Assembly (NCBI RefSeq): GCF_000497045.1
Contig: NW_015961951.1
Coordinates: 1 to 64,000 of the forward strand
Source of the DNA: Kalmanozyma brasiliensis GHG001
Lineage: Eukaryota > Basidiomycota > Ustilaginomycetes > Ustilaginales
DNA: 64,000 nucleotides
Reading direction: 5' to 3'
Positions 37,395 through 48,700 of this stretch are shown here, in pieces; within the stretch, counting starts at the first letter, position 1, and the number at the start of each line of letters is the position of its first letter. The position numbers and the translations under genes were made by a program. The notes beneath the pieces were generated by a model. That model searched no databases. It saw nothing but the letters and a program-made list of their open reading frames with translations, and was not told where the DNA came from.

Positions 37395-39808
37395 TCGAGC
37401 AGATAGACAGCTCGGAAAGATCCTACGTGTTGCCGACGGCGACGAGCCAACGACCTCCGCGCATGCATACAAGACGTTACCCCACTCGAATTTCCTTTGA
37501 CGCGGTCCTCGACGTGGGGGCGCATGAAAGACGGCGCCGTGCGGGAATCTCCCCCGCCAAGTGAGGCTTGCGACGTGGCGAGCCCCCGCCTCGCCCTCTT
37601 GGCGCTTACGAACCCTGATTCCGGCAAAAGTTAGAGCCTTTCTGAACTGGTATGACTCCGACGCTCGACCGCGTGTTCGAGAAAGCTCTTGAGTTTAGTG
37701 CCACCTTGGCAAGATGGAGGCTCCCCTTGGTTGGTCTGCAGACGCCAAGAGGGGCACTAAAAAAGTCGGAGCGAAATGCAAAGCCCTAAATTTGGATGCA
37801 AAATGTGCATTCCAACACTGAGACCAGCGCGCCTGTTGCTTTCTGCCAAGCAAACCGCTGCGCGTGCCAAAAAACGGTTGCAGCGGGCAGGGTAGAATTG
37901 ACCGATGGCTCAAGATGCGGTGTTAACTAGATGAGTCGGAGCTCGCTCATGCACGGCGGCAAGCGATACGGACTAGCGTGGTCTATATCGGGCTGACATA
38001 GTGTTCTGGGGCCAAGTGGAAGCCTGTCATGAGCTTTCGGCAATGGCAAAATGGTTCAGACCCCTGACATCGAGGTCGATTCGACACACAAGGTCCCTAC
38101 AGCCTCTGTCTCGATAGTTAAGTGGGGCTGGCCAATCACAGGGACGAAAGTCAGCGGACGGAGGCGGCAGCTTGCGGCAAGAGAATTGACCGGTGTTTGC
38201 GGTGGGAACCTACGGCCTTTTCTTGGCGCAAACCCAATCGAAGCCGGAGCATTTGGCGGAACGCCAATTTTTGACAGGCCAAAAGGTGACAACCGCGAAG
38301 ATCATGCGATTACTGCTCGGTGATACGCCCTCTCGGCATGAATTGGGCCCTTCCGACTTTTGGCAGCTGTCCCTTTCACGCTTCTTTCCGTTGATCACGA
38401 GCTCTGCTGGCGTCTACGTCGACGGCTTGATCGAGCCATGAGGTGCTCCAACAAGCACGCATTGTCACGCGGTGCTGGACGGAACCCGCTCGGTGCTCGC
38501 TTCTCACCCAACCTACACTACTGCAAGGCGGGCACGCTTGCGCAGTAGGATAGCGCCGTGTGGGGCCCACAGGGTCTTGGCATCCCAGCTCTGATGCTGA
38601 CGTCGTCTTATCGCTCCTCACCATCATCTTGCTCGATCTTATCTTGAAAAAATTAAAAATAAATCTGCAAACAAAAACGTCATTTTGGGCGCAGCAAGAC
38701 GCGTTGGGCTGCCTTGGCACTCCTTGACGCTGTGCTGCTGCCTGGCTGTCCGCTGCCCAGACCGCACTAAACGCAGGCTGCCTAACCGAGAAAACTCAAT
38801 ATTCTCCGTCCCAGCGGCCAACTCACACGTTGGCTCTAGCCTCCTCTTGGCGGTAAGGCCGTCTTGCATAATGCTGTGTGCTCGCCCCATTGTGTCACCT
38901 TTCACATTGCGCTGAGCAAGCATGACGCCGTCACAGTTACCACACCAGTTCGCGATCGATACCAAGGTCGGCCCCCAGCCAAGCCATTGTGCGCCTGTCG
39001 AACCTCATTATCGACTCATTGTGCATACAGTGCAATGCGACATCGAGGGTGAAAGCCATGATGGTGGTGGCTGTGTCTGACTCTTGCCAGCAGCCTTATC
39101 GTCATGCAGGACTACCATGCGTGGAGCGGCGCACGTTCACATCAACACCCTTGACAGCGCCCTACGTTCCGACAAATTGCCAGGCTAGCAAACGCCAAGA
39201 AATGGCACATTTTGACGTGCTTCTCGTCTTCATGCGCATTCCAGTCTAACCGCAGGCACTCGCCGCCTTCCTTCTCCGCCGTGAAACGCACTCTCAGCGT
39301 GCTCAGTACGCATCGATTCGCTAAACTTCATCTTGTTCATCGTATGAGAATGCCGAGTCTAGAACTGTCTCTCTCGGTGCGATTCTGTTCTGACTTGCGT
39401 GACAGCCCGAGAACAATGCTAGTGGCCATGCCGGTGATTGCGAGATGCATGCTCGTCGTTGTCTTACTCTCCTCCTGTGCTCCAGCTACGTGCACCTGTC
39501 ATTGATCCTATGCATGTCTCGACGAGCCGTTGACAGCCACTTTGGAGTCCCGACCCGCAGGCTTCTTATATCGACGCCGTGTCGGACTGAGGCCTTTCAG
39601 CTGGAGTGCGCTGCCCCATCAGCTGATAAGCATTCGCTACACCAAGTACATATACCCATTCATCCATCTATTCAGCATCGCCCTTGTTCACCCACCATTT
39701 CGTCTCCTCATAGCATTCACACTCGCATCCCTCTTGCATTCAGCTCTTCGACCCTTCAGCATTGCGTCACCAGTAACAGCCTGGCATTCCATCTACACAG
39801 CATCGACC
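37395..39808. other. Intergenic 2.4 kb: SUV3 3' flank and LrgAB-type gene upstream region
   Basis: No gene supported. Two AT-rich stretches stand out: around 37770-37810 and 38640-38690 (a run of A and T on either side of AAAATTAAAAATAAA). A CCAAT box occurs at 38132. The 279 bp before the chosen ATG at 39809 are an open frame without an ATG and look like a CA/CT-rich leader. The length is unusual for this compact genome, suggesting an extended regulatory region. Confidence 0.5.
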
Positions 39809-42601
39809 ATGGGCCTCAGCCCTTCTAACCAAGCCTCAGCCTCTTCGACCAGCCCAGCGAGCGCAACATCGCAGAGCACCTCGCCCGCGCCTGTCAACAC
39901 CCCTACAAATAGCATAACCCGCACTCCCCCCTCTCTACCCACCCCCGTAGCCGGTGCACCACCAATAGCACCCCATCGCAAATCCACCGCCATGACGCAT
40001 ACGCACGACCCCTCTACAGCTACCTCTGCATCGCGGCGACCCAGCTCCACGCCCTCCACGAGCAGCACCACCTCTTCAGCATGCGAGGCCTGTCTCACAG
40101 ATCGCCCCTACGTGGCTTCCATCCGCTCTCCCTCACACGTCCTCCTTGCCCTCAAACTCCTCCTCTCGGACCCATCCCGTCGCTCTGACCTCTTCACCAA
40201 CTGGGTTCACGTCCCCCTCGGCATCACCTCCCTCCTCGTCCTCACCTGGCTCATCAAACAAGCCATGGACCGCGCACCTTTCCGCTTCCCCTCCCCCGTA
40301 CTTGCCATGCTCCTGCTCTTCTTCTCCCTACTCCTGCTCGATTTTCTCTCGACCAAACGGGTCCGTGGAGGGGAGAGCGGGCTGAAGGGGCTCTTGAGGG
40401 TGTTGGAAGCACCATGTGACTTCTGTTTGCGGTACATGAGCGTCATGTTCACCCCGAGTTTCATCCTCATTCCTGCGCGGGAGATCATTGGTGGTCGGGA
40501 GATCGGGTTGCTGACTGGGTGGTTTGCCGCTAGTCAACTGGCGGGGATGGTCTTTCCTGTGCTGCTACATCGCGGCATGAGATGGGGCTTGGATACTGCC
40601 CGTTCGAGGCTACACCAGCGCAAGCAGGCCAAGCTGGAGCAGGAGCGCAAGGTGGAGGAGCAACGCAGAGCATCCGTGGCGACGCTCGTCGCTGTCATGT
40701 CCAACATCAATGCCGTTCCCACCGCGAGCCCTACCAAAGAAGTACACCCCAGCGCGCTGAATAGCATCGCTACGGGTCTCTCTGGCATGACGGCGATCGC
40801 CACTGCTCCCCTACAACTCAACGTCCCCCGTGTCCACCCTCGCAAGCCACTTCAGCTCAAAATTCAGACCGACGCACAACGTCACCTCGACCACGTGGCG
40901 CTCGAAACGGCACGTCAGCAAGGTGACCCTTTTGCGCTGGCCCACACTCCTGTTCGGGAACACTACCCGCACTCGCCCAGCATGCCGCACACGCATCGGT
41001 TGAAGCATTCCACCTCTGGCTACTTTCCGCGTGGACGACGGGTGGATCAGCTGCAAGGGAACTCGAGGAGCGCCACGCTGTCGCCTACGCGTGTTCGGGC
41101 GAGACCGAGCAGCGGCAACGATACAAAAGGTGCCAAGGGCAGGCTGGTCCGACCGGGAAGTGCGCTGCGCAACGAGTCGGCACGACGACCGCAGAGCGCG
41201 ACAGATGCACGGGCGGCGGGGAGATTCGTGGTGGCGGGTGAGACAACACCCGCGTTTGACGAATACATTTTCCAGGCGAGACAGGAGGTGGCTGCTCGAC
41301 GCGGGTCTGCGGTAGAGGTGGATCCCAAGACGACGGACGAAAAGGCGTTGGCAGACATCGAAAGTGGGCCGGCGACGTTGGTCATGCCCACCCGAGCCGC
41401 GAGTCCCGTTCTGGTCTCCGAGAAGGCCGCGCTCGACGACGGTCGACCGAGCAAGTCGAGCGAGGTGACGGTCAACGACCTTGAATCGCACCCCACTTCT
41501 ACCGGCATCACTTCCGCCGAAACAGCGAAGGACGACACCGTTGTACAGATCACCAGTCCCATCGACCCTTCCTCGTCGGACACGGAACCGGAAACAGACG
41601 CTATCGACCGCCTAATCACCCACATCTGGGCATCCCTCCCGTGGCTCGTGACCCTCGTCACCCTCATCGTCGGCCTCCCCGTCTTCTACCTGCTCCACAT
41701 CTCCCTCCCGCTCTTTCTGGCGATCAACATCCTCACCTTCCTCTTCTCGATCTCGATCGTCCCGCCCCGCATTCGGCGATTTGCGCATCCAATCCTCACC
41801 ACCTCCCTGCTCACCGTGTTTATCCTGTGGGGGCTTGGAGCAGCACGCGGATGGTCCTTGCGTCAGACGCTGTTGTCCTACTCCGTCGACGCCAAGTACA
41901 CCGTCCTGTGGAGTCTTTCGGGTTACACTGGGCCGGTGATCGGTGCGGGCGATGTGTTGTTCAGCACCCTCGACGCGGGAATCGTCTCGCTCGCCATCCC
42001 GATGTATCGGTACCGCGCCGACCTCCGACGCCACTTTGCGTCCATGTTCGTCATCCTCACCCCCTGCGCCATGCTCAGCCTCTTCCTCTGGCCCACCGTC
42101 GCAGCGGCCATCGGCATTGCTCCCGAACGCGCGCTGGCCTTTGCAAGTCGATTCATGTCCACTCCTCTTGCCATAGAGTTGAGCCTCACCATTGGCGCCG
42201 ACGAGAGCATCACCGTCGTGCTGGTGGTGATTACGGGGATCTTGATCAGTATTGTTAAGGATCCCTTTTTCCGACTGCTCCGACTTGACCCAACCCAAGA
42301 CGGCGACGATTCCGACTCTGACAACGACGTCACATCCGACAACGCCGACAAAGCAAGCAGTTCGACCAGCAAGAGCAGGCGGACAAACGAGGACTACCTC
42401 ACCATAGGCATCGCCATGGGCAGCACCGCCGGCGCCATCGGCGCCAGCAGCCTCATCAGCAAACCGCGCTGCATGGCCGTCGCCAGTCTGAGTTTCGTGC
42501 TGTTCGGCGGAATTCTGTTGGTGCTCGCCGCCATTCCGCAGATTGTTGAGGTGGTACGGATGCTCGCTGGCGCTCCGGCGGCGTTCGTTGCCCAAGTATA
42601 G
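39809..42601 (+). CDS. LrgA-LrgB fusion membrane protein (PLGG1-like)
   Basis: A 930-residue membrane protein from the first in-frame ATG. An N-terminal disordered Ser/Thr/Pro-rich segment (about 1-110) precedes LrgA-like helices (about 130-260) with the MSVMFTPSFILIPA segment. A soluble, disordered linker of about 300 residues follows. The C-terminal LrgB-like domain (about 605-930) has several helices, including a GPVIGAGDVLF stretch and the TPLAIELSLTIGADESIT motif typical of LrgB, and ends in GAIGASSLISK. Plant PLGG1 has the same LrgA+LrgB fusion and exports glycolate/glycerate from plastids; bacterial LrgAB act in cell-death/pyruvate transport systems. Fungal function is unknown. The linker is rich in Ser, Pro and Asp/Glu and is a plausible phosphorylation hub. 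Confidence 0.85.
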   Translation: MGLSPSNQASASSTSPASATSQSTSPAPVNTPTNSITRTPPSLPTPVAGAPPIAPHRKSTAMTHTHDPSTATSASRRPSSTPSTSSTTSSACEACLTDRPYVASIRSPSHVLLALKLLLSDPSRRSDLFTNWVHVPLGITSLLVLTWLIKQAMDRAPFRFPSPVLAMLLLFFSLLLLDFLSTKRVRGGESGLKGLLRVLEAPCDFCLRYMSVMFTPSFILIPAREIIGGREIGLLTGWFAASQLAGMVFPVLLHRGMRWGLDTARSRLHQRKQAKLEQERKVEEQRRASVATLVAVMSNINAVPTASPTKEVHPSALNSIATGLSGMTAIATAPLQLNVPRVHPRKPLQLKIQTDAQRHLDHVALETARQQGDPFALAHTPVREHYPHSPSMPHTHRLKHSTSGYFPRGRRVDQLQGNSRSATLSPTRVRARPSSGNDTKGAKGRLVRPGSALRNESARRPQSATDARAAGRFVVAGETTPAFDEYIFQARQEVAARRGSAVEVDPKTTDEKALADIESGPATLVMPTRAASPVLVSEKAALDDGRPSKSSEVTVNDLESHPTSTGITSAETAKDDTVVQITSPIDPSSSDTEPETDAIDRLITHIWASLPWLVTLVTLIVGLPVFYLLHISLPLFLAINILTFLFSISIVPPRIRRFAHPILTTSLLTVFILWGLGAARGWSLRQTLLSYSVDAKYTVLWSLSGYTGPVIGAGDVLFSTLDAGIVSLAIPMYRYRADLRRHFASMFVILTPCAMLSLFLWPTVAAAIGIAPERALAFASRFMSTPLAIELSLTIGADESITVVLVVITGILISIVKDPFFRLLRLDPTQDGDDSDSDNDVTSDNADKASSSTSKSRRTNEDYLTIGIAMGSTAGAIGASSLISKPRCMAVASLSFVLFGGILLVLAAIPQIVEVVRMLAGAPAAFVAQV

Positions 42602-43241
42602 ATACACACTGACTACGACCCCCCACGCAACGCACGCAGTATACGAACCCCTTTTGCAACGATCGTTCGACGCGTGATCCGGGTGGCACTAGATTGCTTG
42701 AGAGGGTGTGGGTTGACAGCTTAACGAGGTCATGTCTGGAAGCGAATGCAGCCTACGGATGTTGTGAGCGCCAGCCAGAGCGTCAAAATTGCGCAGCTGT
42801 GGAGATCCGTCGACCGCACCCTTCCTCGCTCGTCTCCAATGCGGAAGTTGAGGCTCAGGATGAGACATGCACACAGGCTGCTCATCGAGAGCATTCAGAC
42901 ACACAGCGACGCATCGAGAGTCACAAAACAGAGCCGGAGCGGGGTGCAAAAGATGCGATTAGAGAGAACACTTGTAAGATAGAGCTGTACACCGAGCAGC
43001 AGGGCGCATGTGATTGCTATGGATACAACGAGATTAGAGGGAGCAGTAGTGTGGTGTAGTAGTGTCTATATGAATCTAGGTGCTTTGCACGAGGCCGCTG
43101 GCGTCCGTCAAGCAGTCTGTCTATTGAACTCAAAGGCTCGTTTTAGAGCTGTGTCGCCGTGTCGACATCAATCGTCTTTCGAGATCGGCAAGGTGAATCT
43201 CGTCACTCTTCCCTCGACCCAACACCGAACCGGGTCGCCCC
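42602..43241. other. Convergent intergenic 0.64 kb
   Basis: Lies between two stop codons. It should contain the 3' untranslated regions of both neighbours; nothing else was recognised. Confidence 0.45.
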
Positions 43242-45743
43242 TCAATCCTCCTCCGGAATAGGAACAATAAACCCGGTCACCATGAACGGCAATCCGTGCT
43301 TGCTCATCTTGGCCTCGAACGTCACAATGACCTTCCTTCTGATCACCGCAGCACTTCCATCCTCGCACCTCCCACTCCCGTCACCCAACAACTCGCCCGT
43401 GCACGGATCAAAACCCGGCTTGTCGAACAACAACAAACTCCGATCGACCTCCAGCATGACCGTCTGGCTCGGGGCGCTATCCAATTCGCCCCTTGCCTCC
43501 TTGGCGTACTTTCCCCACATGTTGACCGCGTCCTTCTCAGAAACCAGCTGGTAGTGGCAAATCTGCCCTCCTTCAAAGATCGACGGCGGCAACTGCATCA
43601 GATTGCACGCGTGCGAGTTGGCCGCGTAGATCTCGCCCGTTCGTCTCGCCAGGATCATCGGGATCGGAATCGTCTCCATCACATTGGCCGTGTAAAACTC
43701 GAGCAGCTGGTAGAAGCTGTCTTCCACTCCGATCAGCTCGGCTTCCGGTAGGCTGCGGGAGAGCGCCATGAGTTTGGGTCGGATCACCGAGAGAGCTTGG
43801 TCGACCTGCTCGCAGCTCTCGCGTGAGAAACGCGTGTGCATCCACCGCGCGAGTTTGGCGTAACCGTAGGTGTAGGAGTAAGTCGGAGGGCCACCGCGCA
43901 GTTCCGAGGTGGTGGCTGCTTCTTCCTGCAGTAGGTGGCGGGGTCGACGAGGGAGTTTGAAACCGGCTTCGTCGACCTCGTGCGGGGTAGTGGTAAGAGT
44001 CATGGAGAGGGAGCGTTTGAGTCGCTGTTCGCGCTCGCTTCCGTCATTACGCGGAGGCGAGCTGGTCAATTCGGCCGATGCAGGTCGCAGGATCGACTGT
44101 CCCCGAGGAAGGCTGGCCTGCGCAGGTGTCATGAGCAGCGATGTGGGGATTTCGCCAAAGACATCGCTCAGATCGCGCGCCGCGTTGCCCGCCTCGAGCA
44201 TCTGCTTCATCTTGGTCTGCGTCGACGGGTCCATGGTGCGATTCCACGCGTCCTCCTGCTCCTTTTGCGAGACGCCGGGCGAAGCAGCACGTTTGGCGGG
44301 ACGACGCGCCAACTCGGCCCCAGCAGGCGAGCAGAGCATCGACACGGGCATCGTCGGTCGGTAGTCCGGATCGCGCGCCGCCGCACCGGGCATCACGTTC
44401 ATGTCGTAGCTTCGACGGTGGAAAGACGAGGCGGCCGAGGAAGAGGCTAGGCTCTCCGAGTCGGATCCGGATTCGTTGTCGAGGGCTTGGTCGGTGTTGG
44501 TGCGCAACGCGTCTTTGGAGCCCTTGCGTTGCTTTGCGCGTGCAGCCTGGCGCGTCTCTTCGCTCTTTGCCTTAGAAGATGCGTTGCCAGAGGCGGATGC
44601 AGGTTCAGCATCCTTACACAGATGCGAGATGCCACGCTTGACGCAGCGCTTGCACGGTCGCGCCTCTTCGCACGGCATGTGACTGCGCTTGCAAAAGATG
44701 CAGGCCTTCTTGACCTTTTTCCTGCTCTCTTTGCGCTGAGGGACACTGTCGATACCACCAGCGGTGTCGATTGTGTCCATGCCGTCTGCATCCAGCTCGT
44801 CTTTCTCCGCATCGTCGTTGGCCGGTTTGGATGCGTCGGCGGCTTCGAGCTCAAGCATGTACTTGAACTGCTTCTTTCGCTTTCGCGAAGGGAGGGTCGA
44901 CTTATTCGCCGGGAAGGCGGGGTCGGACGAGGTGGAGGTAGATGGACGAGAAGGGCCGTCCGAGTAGCGACGCATCTCTGGCCATGGGCGAGCGTCGTGG
45001 GCTGAAGCGACGGGCGGATAGCGAGCATGACCGAACTGATCAGAAGGGTAGGCGTCGCGACTAGTAAATGCACCCATGGGTGGGATGCGTTCGACGGATC
45101 GATGCGCGTCTCGAGGAGAAGGCAGATTGGGACGCACTTGAGCTCCGGAGCGAGGGTCTTGATAGGAATGAGGCAAGGCGTGATCAGGATATGGATGACC
45201 ACGAAAGGCATGAGCAGCCGGTTGTTGGTGACCAATGTGGTCCTGATACGGCTGCTGTCGACGCTGAGCATCGAATGAGGCAGTGGGGTAAGGCGACGCA
45301 TGGACAGGGCGAGAGAGATCGCGAGGAGATCGTTGATCCAAGTACTGACCACGATGACGCGGATCAATGTTGTTTGCCGGTGGATAGTTGTCGTAGTGAG
45401 GTCGATCGAGATGAGACTGCAGATGCGAAGGTCGGGCAGGTTCTCGGTTGGATCGGTCTGGTGACCAAGATCGATAGTCGTGGGAACGATGAGCGTGGGA
45501 AGATGAAGCAGCATGAGGCGGTGGCTTGGAATGATGATATGGCTGAGCATCGGCATCAGCACCAGGAGCAGACGCGTATCCCAATCCAGCCTCCATTCGC
45601 GCCTGCGGCAGACCCGACGAGGCTTGTCTTGGGGGCAAGCGATGGTCGGTGTCGCCGATGCGTGAGTTCCTCATATCGATCTGTCGCTGATCCGATGTGC
45701 TTTGGTCGGGGAAAGCGGCGCGGTCGGGCCGATGTGGGTGCAT
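43242..45743 (-). CDS. ERT1: Zn2Cys6/PAS transcription factor, Ert1/AcuK-type
   Basis: An 833-residue regulator. The first 280 residues are disordered (His/Pro/Gln-rich). A basic segment leads into a zinc cluster at about 344-378 with spacing C-x2-C-x6-C-x5-C-x2-C-x8-C. A PAS-like domain lies near the C-terminus (about 670-750; METIPIPMILARRTGEIYAANSHACNL). This zinc cluster plus PAS layout is that of Ert1/Rds2/AcuK-AcuM proteins, which activate gluconeogenic and respiratory genes on non-fermentable carbon. The assignment rests on the cluster and PAS block; target genes are not shown. It is preceded by a 5.8-kb gene-free region, as is common for fungal regulators. Confidence 0.8.
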   Translation of the reverse strand: MHPHRPDRAAFPDQSTSDQRQIDMRNSRIGDTDHRLPPRQASSGLPQARMEAGLGYASAPGADADAQPYHHSKPPPHAASSSHAHRSHDYRSWSPDRSNREPARPSHLQSHLDRPHYDNYPPANNIDPRHRGQYLDQRSPRDLSRPVHASPYPTASFDAQRRQQPYQDHIGHQQPAAHAFRGHPYPDHALPHSYQDPRSGAQVRPNLPSPRDAHRSVERIPPMGAFTSRDAYPSDQFGHARYPPVASAHDARPWPEMRRYSDGPSRPSTSTSSDPAFPANKSTLPSRKRKKQFKYMLELEAADASKPANDDAEKDELDADGMDTIDTAGGIDSVPQRKESRKKVKKACIFCKRSHMPCEEARPCKRCVKRGISHLCKDAEPASASGNASSKAKSEETRQAARAKQRKGSKDALRTNTDQALDNESGSDSESLASSSAASSFHRRSYDMNVMPGAAARDPDYRPTMPVSMLCSPAGAELARRPAKRAASPGVSQKEQEDAWNRTMDPSTQTKMKQMLEAGNAARDLSDVFGEIPTSLLMTPAQASLPRGQSILRPASAELTSSPPRNDGSEREQRLKRSLSMTLTTTPHEVDEAGFKLPRRPRHLLQEEAATTSELRGGPPTYSYTYGYAKLARWMHTRFSRESCEQVDQALSVIRPKLMALSRSLPEAELIGVEDSFYQLLEFYTANVMETIPIPMILARRTGEIYAANSHACNLMQLPPSIFEGGQICHYQLVSEKDAVNMWGKYAKEARGELDSAPSQTVMLEVDRSLLLFDKPGFDPCTGELLGDGSGRCEDGSAAVIRRKVIVTFEAKMSKHGLPFMVTGFIVPIPEED

Positions 45744-48700
45744 GCTGAGCGATGGATGATCGAATTGGGATGTTGCGCCAGGAGCCCTTTGATGGACAAG
45801 GGAAGGGACGAGACGAGACGAGCCAATCGAGAAGGCTCGCTAGCGCATAGGATGGCAGCGAGTGATGTTGCGAGGTCCAGGGATGGAATTATTCCGCTGC
45901 GCAGCAACAAAGGCGGTCAAATCAATCGAGTGACTCGTCGCAGAGGAGATTTGTGATGTGATTGTGATCGAGCAGCCGACCAGCGGATGTCCGAGTGCGT
46001 GTGATGTGTTCGGGATGACCAGGTGAGAATCGACACGGTTCCCACGGCTTGGGTGCGTTCCGATTTATGTTGCGCTTGCTCAGCTCTTGACTTTCCAACA
46101 GCGCCTTCGGAGCAATTCCGGGTGGAATGCCCTTGAAGGCTGAGCTTGAGAAGCGAGAGACGACAAAGGCTAAGAACCGAGAGGGGCGGGCCGCAGCGAC
46201 TTGTCGAGAGATGATAAGAGCTGAGCCAGAAAGCGAGTGAGCAAAGGTGTGGATTCAAAGTCGATCGAGGCCGTGCCTAAGCTGCGGTGCGTCGGCAGGT
46301 ATGGCGTGTTGGTGGGAGCTGCAACGCAAGATGCGAGGCTGGCTGGAGCGACTGCAGATCTGTTGGAGAGCAAGACGGGTGCGGAGGAAAGTCGAGTGCG
46401 TATCTACAGGGTTAATGTCGTTGTTGCTGTCAAGGAGATCAAAGATGATGGTCATGAAGCAAGCCGCAAGGAACAAGGAGCGAAGCGAAGACGAAAGCAG
46501 CAACAGCAGCGGCACTCGTGTATGGAGATCTGGAGTCAAAGTTTGAGACCATCCAGGCAGGCACGGAGAGAGAAGGAAGCAGTCGGACCGAGTCGAAGAT
46601 GGTGCGAGCAAAGCAGGCCACACGGCACTCTATCCGTGGCCTCCGTCGCGACCTACGGGCTTGAGACAGGGAGGAAGAGAGGGGGGAAAGGGAAAGAGAG
46701 ACGGGTCGGACGATGAAAGTCGGAAAGCAACGTGAGATCAGAAGCAACCCAAATTGGTTTGGAAGCCAACTCAACCCACCCGGCGTCCTCACACACAATC
46801 ACGGCGCATGGAAGCAGCTGGCTGGACTCGTGGCATTCGAGCGATCCAAGCGATCACACCTGGATGCGATCTGCTGCTCGCGACAACGGACATCCGGACA
46901 AGAAAGCGAATCGCACCGACGCGGCCGCCCAGCCGGCGCAAGGACAGTGTTCGGGATCTAGGCAGGCAATCATGCACGGGCGTCTGTGCAGATTCGCGGC
47001 ATGCGCATTGGACCAGAACGAGAGGCTGGGCGAACAACACACCCACCCAGCACGGCGGCACGAGGCAAGTGCAAGACAATCGCGGATCAACAGGTGAGAC
47101 CGAGATCTCGACAAGAAAGAGCCTAATTGTTGACACCTAACGGAAACGGCAACGGCACCCGTGGCAGCAGTGGCAGCAGCAAATGCTGCTGTTCGGGTCT
47201 CGGTGTTTCTGGGTTCTGGCACGAGGCACTACGACAGCGACAAATGGACGAACGATGCCGATGAACAGCGAGCAGCGGAGCGAGACAGGCGGAGACACAA
47301 AGAGCGGTTCGTCAAGCGACGGGTTCAAGCGCAGAGGAGCGAAGCAAGATCCCATATGACGTTAAATATATTTTTATAAAACAAAAATCCCGGTAAGCGA
47401 GCAGCAGGGAACAAGCAAGGTGAGGCTTGGCTTTTGTCTTGGATTGTTTGATATCGACCTGTTGCAGAGGGTCGGAAAGCCAGATCAACAAGGCTTTGCC
47501 CCTGCGCAAGTCCGTCCATGCCGCGGCTCAACGAGCCACCTTTGCGGCATGAAGTGAGGTTCTCATATATCGTCAACAAGAGTAGCAGAGCAGCGCAGAG
47601 CCAACCTTTTTTTCTTTAGGGAATTTAAATTCAAGAAGATCCTTGCCGGACTGCCCGCATAAAAACAGCAGAAAAGCACGAAACTCAGCCGAGACATTTT
47701 ATCGGCAGCCCTGCACCGCACAAAGGTGCTCAGTCCGCCCAGTCGGAACTCCAACCCGAAACCGATGGCCCATAAAGCATCACATTGCAGGAAAGGGAGA
47801 AAAAACCTTAAATTTCTTTTCCAGTCTGGTCTCTGCCCGCGGGCAGCGAGCTAGAAACGGACGCCAGCCGGACCGACGTTCGAAACCGACCAAACCCACA
47901 CCGACTGCCACATGCTCACCCACCTGTGCATCTGATCTGAGATGATTGGATCCGGTTTGAGCATTTGCTGAGCTTCCTACAGGAAGACGTGGCTCAATCA
48001 ACAAGACTGCTGTCGGAGCCCCAAGAAGCGATGGCTGCACTGCAAGCTCACTTGTGACGAGGTGGACGAGGACTTTGCCATCTTGACGATGCGATCTGGA
48101 TGAGGTCTCGGCTGAGATGCTCCTCACAAGAACGGAAGGAGACGCACATCTTCGAGCAAGGCTCGCTCGGATGCGCACGCGGACGTTGTCACGCCTCTGC
48201 TCTGGATATTTGCATCGAGCATGCAGCGGATGCAGCCCGACGGACTTGCCCTTTTGCATCGCCGACAGGCTGCTGCCTCGACGGAGAACTCCGATGCAGA
48301 GCTGAATCTGCTCTAGTATTGAGATTGCCGGTGTCATCCGTCGGGCAGCGACAAACAAGGTGTGCTTCCCGCTACCTTGGCATGCAGCGGCCTGGGTCTT
48401 CCTCCCTGATCCTTTCCCAAGATGATGAACTGGTGGCTTGCATCATCGTAAAAACGGCTGCCTGTCGTCCATTTGCAAATTCATGCGCTCTAGTCGGAGT
48501 CAAGGTCTTCTGCATGATTAAGATGGTGCGCAAGCAGGATACGATGGCATCGACGATGTTGCTCTACACCTCGCCAAAAGTCCGGGATAGCTGCGGTCCG
48601 GTCCGGTCTTGTAGTTGATGAGAGCGTGGGTTCGAGCGTGGGTCGGTATCAGCTGGCTCGTGCGGACAGCGTCGGGATCGGCAAGCGAGCTTGTGCTTTC

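Noticed and set aside
44447..45562. 371-codon minus-strand frame overlapping the Ert1-type gene
   Set aside because: Same strand but different frame; Thr/Pro/Leu-rich without domains, while the main frame carries the zinc cluster.
47780..48358. 192-codon minus-strand frame in the 5.8-kb empty region
   Set aside because: No recognisable motif and composition like random GC-rich sequence; an equally long overlapping frame exists on the opposite strand.
48625..48645. GGGTTCGAGC as a possible tRNA B box
   Set aside because: No matching A box or cloverleaf stem could be formed around it.
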